Shown here one piece after another: positions 20,918 to 26,046 of a stretch of DNA of 26,046 nucleotides. Under the pieces are notes generated by a model that was given only the letters and a program-made list of their open reading frames with translations, was not told the DNA's origin and searched no databases. A program made the translations under genes and the position numbers. Source of the stretch: Clostridiales bacterium (GTDB lineage: Bacteria; Bacillota; Clostridia; Christensenellales; Aristaeellaceae); NCBI GenBank assembly GCA_004556545.1, contig SFGO01000055.1, positions 1 through 26,046 of the forward strand, written 5' to 3'. The first letter of the stretch is position 1. Every line of letters begins with the position of its first letter.

Positions 20918-21775
20918 GTGAAAGCAGTTTCAAGGAAACGCCGGGCTTACGGGGGACTGATGCGCGCCCTGATGCTCTTCTCCGTGATCCTGACCGGGGC
21001 GCTGGTGCTGTTTTTGATCGGGTATGTGCTTTGGAAGGGCATCCCCAATATTACGTGGGAGCTGCTATCCACCAAGCCCAGCTACCTGCGCAATCAGATC
21101 GGCATCCTGCCGGATATTCTCAATACGGTCTACATCGTCATCGCCACGCTGCTGATCGTGCTGCCGCTGGGCGTAGGCGCGGCCATCTACCTGACGGAAT
21201 ATGCTCAGAACAAAAAAATGGTGGCGGTGATCGAGTACGCCGCCGAGACCCTGTCGGGCATCCCTTCTATTATTTATGGTCTGGTGGGCATGCTGTTCTT
21301 CTGCCAGTTCCTGAACATGCAGACTTCCCTGCTGGCAGGCGCGCTGACGCTGGTGATTATGAATCTGCCCACCATTATGCGCACCACGCAGGAAAGCCTG
21401 AAAACCGTGCCCCAGAGCTACCGGGAGGGCGCGTTCGGACTGGGCGCGGGCAAATGGCGGGTGATCCGCACGGTGGTGCTGCCCGGCTGTGTGGACGGCG
21501 TGATTACCGGCTGCATTCTGGCCGTGGGGCGGATTCTGGGCGAGTCGGCGGCGCTGCTGTTTACGGCGGGTTTTGCCCATGCCCTGAACAATTTCTTCTT
21601 CGGACTGCGCAGCGCGGGTGCGACCCTGACCGTGGCCCTGTACGTCTACGCCAAGGAGCAGGGCGAGTTCGGCGTGGCCTTTGCCATCGCCGCCATTCTG
21701 ATGGTGCTGACCCTGCTGATCAATCTGGCGGCTGATCTGGTGGGCGCGTATTACCGCCGGAAAAAGCGCCTGTAA
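20918..21775 (+). CDS. pstA: Phosphate ABC transporter permease PstA
   Basis: A 285-residue permease with six predicted helices. The motifs are GILPDILNTVYIVIATLLI, PLGVGAAIYLTEYA, ETLSGIPSIIYGLVGMLFF, the EAA-like loop SLKTVPQSYREGAFGLGAG, and GRILGESAALLFTAG. Partner of PstC. Start: GTG with AAGGAGG 7 bases upstream, two bases after the pstC stop. Confidence 0.96.
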   Translation: MKAVSRKRRAYGGLMRALMLFSVILTGALVLFLIGYVLWKGIPNITWELLSTKPSYLRNQIGILPDILNTVYIVIATLLIVLPLGVGAAIYLTEYAQNKKMVAVIEYAAETLSGIPSIIYGLVGMLFFCQFLNMQTSLLAGALTLVIMNLPTIMRTTQESLKTVPQSYREGAFGLGAGKWRVIRTVVLPGCVDGVITGCILAVGRILGESAALLFTAGFAHALNNFFFGLRSAGATLTVALYVYAKEQGEFGVAFAIAAILMVLTLLINLAADLVGAYYRRKKRL

Positions 21776-21827
21776 CTCGTCTCCCCATTCCACGAAACGG
21801 AAAGGAACGGAAAGGAAGGAAAGCCCT

Positions 21828-22583
21828 GTGAGCAATATTATGACCGTCAAGGATCTGTGCCTGTGGTACGGGAACCATCAGGCGCTGAAAGATATCAATA
21901 TCGACATTCCCGAAAAGAGCATCACCGCCCTGATCGGCCCCTCCGGCTGCGGCAAATCCACGTTTCTGAAAACGCTGAACCGGATGAACGATCTGATCCC
22001 CGGCGTCCGAATCGAAGGACAGGTACATTATAAAGACAGTGATATTTTCGACCCGTCCATGGACGTAAACGAGCTGCGGCGGGAGATCGGCATGGTGTTC
22101 CAGAAGCCTAATCCGTTCCCCATGAGCATTTACGACAACATCGCCTATGGCCCCCGCATCCACGGGATGCGTAGCCGGGCCCGGCTGGATGATATCGTGG
22201 AACGCTCTCTGCGGGACGCCGCCATCTGGGACGAGGTAAAGGACCGGCTGAAGAAAAACGCGCTGGGCCTTTCCGGCGGTCAGCAACAGCGGCTCTGCAT
22301 TGCCCGGGCGCTGGCCGTTCAGCCGGAGGTTTTGCTGATGGACGAGCCTACCAGCGCGTTGGACCCGATTTCCACCTCCAAGATCGAAGAGCTGGCCATG
22401 GAGCTGAAGGAAAAATACACCATTGTGATCGTTACCCACAACATGCAGCAGGCAGTGCGTATTTCCGACCGCACGGCCTTCTTCCTGCTGGGCGAGCTGG
22501 TAGAGGCGGACAGCACGGAAAAGATTTTCTCCACGCCGGAGGACAAGCGCACCGAGGACTATATCACGGGGAGGTTTGGCTGA
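21828..22583 (+). CDS. pstB: Phosphate ABC transporter ATPase PstB
   Basis: A 251-residue ABC ATPase. Walker A GPSGCGKST (37-45), the PstB-typical FLKTLNRMNDL and VFQKPNPFPMSIYDN, the signature LSGGQQQR (about 150), Walker B VLLMDEPTSALD (about 169-180) and the switch THNMQQA are all present. It powers phosphate uptake through PstCA. Start: GTG at 21828 behind AGGAAGGA; an ATG at 21840 is possible. The 52-base gap after pstA contains a near-repeat of GGAAAGGAACGGAAAGGAAGG-type purine sequence. The stop overlaps the phoU start (TGATG). Confidence 0.97.
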   Translation: MSNIMTVKDLCLWYGNHQALKDINIDIPEKSITALIGPSGCGKSTFLKTLNRMNDLIPGVRIEGQVHYKDSDIFDPSMDVNELRREIGMVFQKPNPFPMSIYDNIAYGPRIHGMRSRARLDDIVERSLRDAAIWDEVKDRLKKNALGLSGGQQQRLCIARALAVQPEVLLMDEPTSALDPISTSKIEELAMELKEKYTIVIVTHNMQQAVRISDRTAFFLLGELVEADSTEKIFSTPEDKRTEDYITGRFG

Positions 22584-23227
22584 TGAGAAGCCGTTTTGAC
22601 GAACAACTGGCGGAGCTGAATAAAGAACTGATTGAAATGGGCGCGCTGTGCGAAGAGGTCATCGCCATGGTTTCTCAGGCACTGACGGCAGGCGACCCCG
22701 AGCAGGCCCGGAAGGTGGCCCCGCTGGATGCGGAGATCGACCAGAAGGAGCGCAGCATCGAGTCCCTGTGCCTGAAACTGCTGCTGCAGCAGCAGCCGGT
22801 GGCCAAGGATCTGCGGCAGATTTCCGCCGCCCTGAAAATGATTACGGATATGGAGCGCATCGGCGATCAGGCAGAGGACATTGCGGAAATCATCTGCTTC
22901 CTGAACGGACGCGGAGCCGAGGACGACGGGCTGATGACGGAAATGGCCCGCGCCGCCATCAAAATGGTGACGGAAAGTGTTGATGCTTATGTAAAACATG
23001 ATATACTGTTGGCGAAGAAGGTCGTTTGGGACGACGATACGGTGGATCATTATTTCGATCAGGTGAAGACCCGCCTGATTGATAAAATCGCGCAGGATCC
23101 CGCCGACGGAGAATACGCGCTGGATCTTCTGATGATCGCCAAGTATCTGGAACGCATCGGCGACCACGCGGTGAATATTGCACAGTGGGTGATTTTTTCC
23201 GTCACGGGAATCCACAAGGAGGACTGA
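22583..23227 (+). CDS. phoU: Phosphate signalling protein PhoU
   Basis: A 214-residue all-helical cytosolic protein with two PhoU repeats. Each repeat carries the metal-binding motif: MERIGDQAEDIAE near 90-102 and LERIGDHAVNIAQW near 188-201. PhoU connects the state of the PstSCAB importer to the PhoR kinase, keeping it off when phosphate is plentiful. The ATG overlaps the pstB stop, and the stop precedes phoB by 2 bases. Confidence 0.96.
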   Translation: MRSRFDEQLAELNKELIEMGALCEEVIAMVSQALTAGDPEQARKVAPLDAEIDQKERSIESLCLKLLLQQQPVAKDLRQISAALKMITDMERIGDQAEDIAEIICFLNGRGAEDDGLMTEMARAAIKMVTESVDAYVKHDILLAKKVVWDDDTVDHYFDQVKTRLIDKIAQDPADGEYALDLLMIAKYLERIGDHAVNIAQWVIFSVTGIHKED

Positions 23228-23229
23228 AC

Positions 23230-23910
23230 ATGATCTGGTGCGTAGAGGATGACGCCAGCATCCGGGATATTGAGATCTATGCTCTTCGCTCTACGGGCAT
23301 GGAGGCCCGGGGCTTTGAGGACGGAACCTCCTTCTGGGAGGCCCTGCAGCAGGAAAAGCCCACGCTGGTCATTCTGGACGTGATGCTGCCCGGCATCGAC
23401 GGGGTGGAGCTTTTGCGCCGTATGCGGGAAACCCCGGAGATGGAAAGCATCCCGGTGGTGATGGCCACGGCCAGGGATGCGGAGATCGACAAAATTCAGG
23501 GGCTGGATCTGGGCGCAGACTATTACCTGACCAAGCCCTTCGGGGTGATGGAACTGGTGTCCTGCGTCAAGGCGGTGCTGCGCCGCTGCGAGCCCCGGCA
23601 GACGGAGCGGGCGCTTCGCGTGGGCGGACTGGAGATGAAGCTGGACCAGCATCAGGCGACGGTGGACGGCAAGGCCGTGGCCCTGACCTACAAGGAGTTC
23701 GAGCTGCTTCGGCTGTTTTTGCAGAATCCCGGCATCGCCTTTACCCGGGATCAGCTGTTCGACAAGGTGTGGGGGCAGGATTTTTACGGCGAGACCCGCA
23801 CTATCGATACCCATATCCTGACTTTGCGCCAGAAGCTGGGCCCCTACGGCAGCAGGATTCAGACCGTGCGCAACGTGGGATACCGGCTGGAGGAACCCAA
23901 GCATGAATAA
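23230..23910 (+). CDS. phoB: PhoB/PhoP-type OmpR-family response regulator
   Basis: A 226-residue two-domain regulator. The receiver domain (1-117) has the acidic pair D7-D8, the phosphate acceptor D50 in LVILDVMLPG, the switch Thr T80 and K102 in TKPF. The winged-helix DNA-binding domain (about 128-225) contains LTYKEFELLRLFLQNPG, RDQLFDKVWG, and the recognition region ETRTIDTHILTLRQKLG, ending in RNVGYRLEE. Operon context with pst and phoU assigns it to phosphate control, and TTGACR arrays in front of pstS and pstC are its likely targets. Start: ATG at 23230 with GGAGG 7 bases upstream. It overlaps phoR by 8 bases. Confidence 0.94.
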   Translation: MIWCVEDDASIRDIEIYALRSTGMEARGFEDGTSFWEALQQEKPTLVILDVMLPGIDGVELLRRMRETPEMESIPVVMATARDAEIDKIQGLDLGADYYLTKPFGVMELVSCVKAVLRRCEPRQTERALRVGGLEMKLDQHQATVDGKAVALTYKEFELLRLFLQNPGIAFTRDQLFDKVWGQDFYGETRTIDTHILTLRQKLGPYGSRIQTVRNVGYRLEEPKHE

Positions 23911-25555
23911 ACGAATTTTCCGTTCCATACTGCTGGTGGCGGGCGTAGTGCTGCTGGCCAGCTTCGGAATCATTCTGGACTGCCTGTACGGCTATTTTGA
24001 AAACGTGCAGGAAGGCCAGATGCGGGACGAACTCAGTCTGGCGGTTTCCGCCGTGGAAGCGCAGGGCGAAAGCTACCTTGTGAAGCTCAAGCCGGAAAAC
24101 TACCGCCTGACCTGGGTGGGGGAGGACGGCGGCGTTCTTTATGACACGCAGGCAGACGCGGGCCAGATGGAGAACCACAAGGACCGCACGGAAATCCAGG
24201 ACGCCCTTCGACTGGGGCAGGGACAAAGCTCCCGCTATTCCTCCACGCTGATGGAGAAGACCCAGTACTATGCCCGCCGCCTGAAGGACGGTTCCGTGCT
24301 GCGCATCTCCGTCAGCCGGGCCACGGCGTGGCGGCTGGTGCTGGGAATGTTGCAGCCCGTGCTGCTGGTGCTCGCTGCGGCGCTGATCCTTTCCTGCCTG
24401 CTGGCGGGGCGGCTTTCCAAGAAGATCGTGGAGCCGCTGAACCATCTGGATCTGGAGCATCCGCTGGACAACGAATGCTATGAGGAAATTTCCCCGCTGC
24501 TCAACCGCATCAACCGCCAGCACGAGGAAATTCAGCAGCAGCTCCGCGTCATGCGCCAGCGCACGGACGAATTCAACCAGATCATCGGCAACATGCAGGA
24601 AGGCCTTGTCCTGCTGGATGAAAAAGAAACCGTGCTGAGCATCAACACGGCTGCCATGAAGCTCTTCGGCGTGGAAGAAAGCTGTGTGGGGCAGAATTTC
24701 CTGACGGTAGACCGAAACCACGAAATCAGTCTGGCCATTCAGCAGGCGCTTTCCGACGGCCATGCCGAAATCCGCTGCCATCGGAATGGACGGGTGTATC
24801 AATTCGATCTGAGCCGCATCATTTCCGACGGCCGGGCCGTGGGCGCGGTGCTGCTGGCTTTCGACATCACCGAGCAGGAATACGCCGAGCGCAACCGTCG
24901 GGAGTTTACCGCCAATGTTTCTCACGAGCTGAAAACGCCCTTGCAGGGTATTCTGGGCAGCGCCGAGCTGATCGAAAAGGGCATGGTGCAGCCGGAGGAC
25001 GTGCCGCACTTTATCGGCCAGATCCGCATGGAGGCTACCCGCATGGTGACGCTGATCGGCGACATTATCCGGCTGTCCCAGCTGGACGAGGGCGACGAAA
25101 TGCCCCGGGAAAAGGTGGAGCTGCTCTCGCTGGCGGAGGAGGTCACGGACAGCCTGAAGGACGAAGCCGCCAAGAAAAAGGTCACGCTGGTGGTGGAGGG
25201 ACAGGCTGCCGTCATGGAAGGCGTGCGGCGGCTGCTGTACGAAATTTTCTACAACCTCTGCGACAACGCCATCAAGTACAATGTGACCGGCGGCAGCGTT
25301 CACTTCTTTGTGGATTCCAGTGAAAAAAGCGTGGCCGTCCGGGTAACGGATACCGGCATCGGCATTCCGGCGGAGGATCAGTCCCGGGTGTTCGAGCGCT
25401 TCTACCGGGTGGATAAGAGCCACTCCAAAGCCTCAGGCGGAACCGGGCTGGGCCTGTCCATCGTAAAGCACGCCGTGCAGTATCATCATGGCACGATTGA
25501 GCTGAAAAGCGAACCGGGCAAGGGCACAGAGATCACCTGTGTTTTTCCGAAATAA
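23903..25555 (+). CDS. phoR: PhoR-type membrane sensor histidine kinase
   Basis: A 550-residue class I kinase. TM1 (about 7-29), an extracytoplasmic region of about 115 residues, TM2 (about 147-172), a HAMP-like linker, a PAS domain (about 222-330, NQIIGNMQEGLVLLDEKETV), the HisKA helix with H341 in NVSHELKTPLQG, and a HATPase domain with NLCDNAIKYN, DTGIGIPAED, FERFYRVDKSHS and GGTGLGLSIV. The order TM-sensor-TM-HAMP-PAS-kinase matches PhoR of Firmicutes. In B. subtilis the PAS region rather than the extracellular domain reads the wall teichoic acid signal, which might hold here. Start: ATG inside the phoB end. Last gene of the operon. Confidence 0.94.
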   Translation: MNKRIFRSILLVAGVVLLASFGIILDCLYGYFENVQEGQMRDELSLAVSAVEAQGESYLVKLKPENYRLTWVGEDGGVLYDTQADAGQMENHKDRTEIQDALRLGQGQSSRYSSTLMEKTQYYARRLKDGSVLRISVSRATAWRLVLGMLQPVLLVLAAALILSCLLAGRLSKKIVEPLNHLDLEHPLDNECYEEISPLLNRINRQHEEIQQQLRVMRQRTDEFNQIIGNMQEGLVLLDEKETVLSINTAAMKLFGVEESCVGQNFLTVDRNHEISLAIQQALSDGHAEIRCHRNGRVYQFDLSRIISDGRAVGAVLLAFDITEQEYAERNRREFTANVSHELKTPLQGILGSAELIEKGMVQPEDVPHFIGQIRMEATRMVTLIGDIIRLSQLDEGDEMPREKVELLSLAEEVTDSLKDEAAKKKVTLVVEGQAAVMEGVRRLLYEIFYNLCDNAIKYNVTGGSVHFFVDSSEKSVAVRVTDTGIGIPAEDQSRVFERFYRVDKSHSKASGGTGLGLSIVKHAVQYHHGTIELKSEPGKGTEITCVFPK

Positions 25556-25604
25556 GACGCGGTACGGGGCAAAGACCTGAGCCAGATGCAATCCAAAAAA
25601 GAAA

Positions 25605-25623
25605 ACGCCGGTGAAATCGGCGT
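25605..25623 (-). terminator. Hairpin left of repeat copy 4, with minus-strand T-tract
   Basis: ACGCCGGTGAAATCGGCGT on plus: arms ACGCCG and CGGCGT. On the minus strand it is followed by TTTTCTTTTTTGG, so it terminates minus-strand transcripts coming through the repeat. It may also serve phoR (plus, stop at 25555) but lacks a plus-strand T-tract. Bases 25556-25604 hold nothing else. Confidence 0.65.
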
Positions 25624-25781
25624 GCAGAGTGCCAAAAAAGTGGAGGTGCAGGAGGCACTGCCTCCTGCCGGGGTTATAGGGGCGGAGCCCCTAATCCTTG
25701 TGCCGCAGCACCTTCCCCGCAAACCAGCGTAGCGCTGTTTGCGGGCAACGGCGGCCAACTTGGGGTTTTTCGACAGACTGA
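25624..25781 (-). repeat. Modular hairpin repeat, copy 4 (short form, complete)
   Basis: A 158-base element in minus orientation. It reads TCAGTCTGTCGAAAAACCCC at its right end and TTTTTTGGCACTCTGC at its left end. It has the four hairpins of copy 2 at over 90 percent visual identity. It is flanked by ACGCCGGT..CGGCGT-type hairpins on both sides. The T-tract lies only beyond its 3' side, as in copy 3. Confidence 0.9.
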
Positions 25782-25800
25782 ACGCCGGTAAAACCGGCGT
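25782..25800 (-). other. Right flanking hairpin of repeat copy 4
   Basis: ACGCCGGTAAAACCGGCGT, a perfect 8-base stem differing from the hairpin at 25605-25623 in two stem and loop bases. No T-tract follows on either strand. On the minus strand it lies just upstream of the repeat's 5' end. Confidence 0.75.
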
Positions 25801-25810
25801 GTATTACTGG

Positions 25811-25885
25811 AAAAAGTCCGAGGCTCGTAGCCTGTTCGCGGAAACCGGGGTCCAATTCCCCGGGGGCGCTATACAGGACGGCCTC
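25811..25885 (-). ncRNA. Candidate small structured RNA
   Basis: A predicted transcript of about 75 bases. It starts 7 bases after a strong promoter (25892-25920) and ends GGACTTTTT. It folds as one extended hairpin: GAGGC/GCCTC (25881-25885 with 25820-25824), CCTGT/ACAGG (25873-25877 with 25831-25835), and CCGGGG/CCCCGG (25858-25863 with 25845-25850), with loop AATTGGA. The pairing is stacked and spans the whole transcript. The only frame (ATG at 25891) has no ribosome site. It does not match tmRNA, 6S, SRP or RNase P RNA. Read-through would enter repeat copy 4. Confidence 0.5.
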
Positions 25886-25891
25886 ATCCAT

Positions 25892-25920
25892 AGTATATAC
25901 GACGCGGGTTCGACTGTCAA
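25892..25920 (-). promoter_or_regulatory. Consensus sigma-A promoter of the candidate small RNA
   Basis: On the minus strand, TTGACA (25915-25920), a 17-base spacer and TATACT (25892-25897). Hexamers and spacing equal those of the rpmH promoter, so strong expression is predicted. Confidence 0.78.
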
Positions 25921-26011
25921 CAGGAAATATTTGGAACAGACGGAAACAAATGTAGAGCTACAATACATATTGGACAGTAAGGGCAAAAGAAAGAGACCGG
26001 AGGACTCCATG

Positions 26012-26020
26012 TGGTATAGT
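26012..26020 (+). promoter_or_regulatory. Extended -10 element of a plus-strand unit beyond the window
   Basis: TGGTATAGT without a recognisable -35. A TTGACA follows at 26025-26030, which could be the -35 of another promoter reaching past the edge, and the window ends in GAAAGG, which could be a ribosome site. The next gene presumably starts just outside. Bases 25921-26011 hold nothing else I can support. Confidence 0.4.
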
Positions 26021-26046
26021 AGAGTTGACACAAACCAACCGAAAGG

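Noticed and set aside
23801..25423. A 540-codon minus-strand frame opposite phoB/phoR
   Set aside because: Composition is His/Gln/Leu-rich shadow sequence; the plus strand carries all kinase motifs.
25691..25891. A 66-codon minus-strand frame starting just after the strong promoter
   Set aside because: No ribosome site precedes the ATG, the ATG is upstream of the predicted transcript start, and the C-terminal half is repeat sequence. A structured RNA fits better.
25841..25915. A TPsiC-like arm (GGGGTCCAATTCCCC) and GCGGGTTCGACT suggesting a tRNA or tmRNA
   Set aside because: No acceptor stem, D-arm or anticodon arm can be paired, the second motif has no complementary arm, and the hairpin belongs to the longer minus-strand fold.
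1..26046. CRISPR array, tRNA, rRNA or prophage genes
   Set aside because: No regularly spaced direct repeats, no tRNA cloverleaf and no ribosomal RNA or phage signatures were seen on either strand.

Overview
The window looks like a moderately GC-rich Firmicute of the Clostridia type, probably from an uncultured gut lineage. The reasons are Shine-Dalgarno sites close to AGGAGG in front of nearly every gene, the gene order rpmH-rnpA-yidD-yidC-jag, fused two-domain ECF ATPases, and PhoP-type (TTGACR) Pho boxes like those of Bacillus. No rRNA, tRNA, CRISPR array, transposase or phage gene is visible.

Layout. 1-2644: a metallophosphatase-like gene (minus), diverging from a secreted protein of unknown function coupled to a GtrB-type glycosyltransferase. 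2793-5852: a large secreted SH3/Ig-like surface protein. 5944-9701: a two-TM protein with a disordered tail, diverging from a vWA / PP2C phosphatase / protein kinase triad that resembles the TerY-P triads. 9850-13995 (minus): an operon with a SAM hydrolase-like enzyme (DUF62), a UPF0397 S-component, a fused EcfAA ATPase and EcfT, so a complete ECF importer. 14272-16911 (minus): the rpmH-rnpA-yidD-yidC-jag cluster, here without dnaA or mnmE/mnmG next to it. 17137-18131: a HEAT-repeat protein and a MarR regulator, divergent around a long inverted repeat. 18128-25555: the phosphate system. pstS forms one unit, a stand-alone flavokinase-domain gene follows, then pstC-pstA-pstB-phoU-phoB-phoR. 25556-26046: no protein gene, but a candidate small RNA on the minus strand and the start of a plus-strand unit that continues off the edge.

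Four copies of a modular, hairpin-rich repeat are scattered through the window (1-126, 9747-9882, 19133-19373, 25624-25781). Each lies downstream of a transcription unit and in its orientation. The two complete copies are bracketed by near-duplicate terminator hairpins whose sequence differs from locus to locus. Long and short forms differ by about 90 bp inserted at the tip of one internal hairpin. I do not recognise this family, and it is the most promising undescribed object here.

The phosphate genes appear to be a PhoB-controlled regulon. The pstS and pstC promoters carry the same TTGACR array at identical spacing, and PhoB, PhoR and PhoU are encoded in the operon they would control. All assignments come from reading the sequence; no database search was made.
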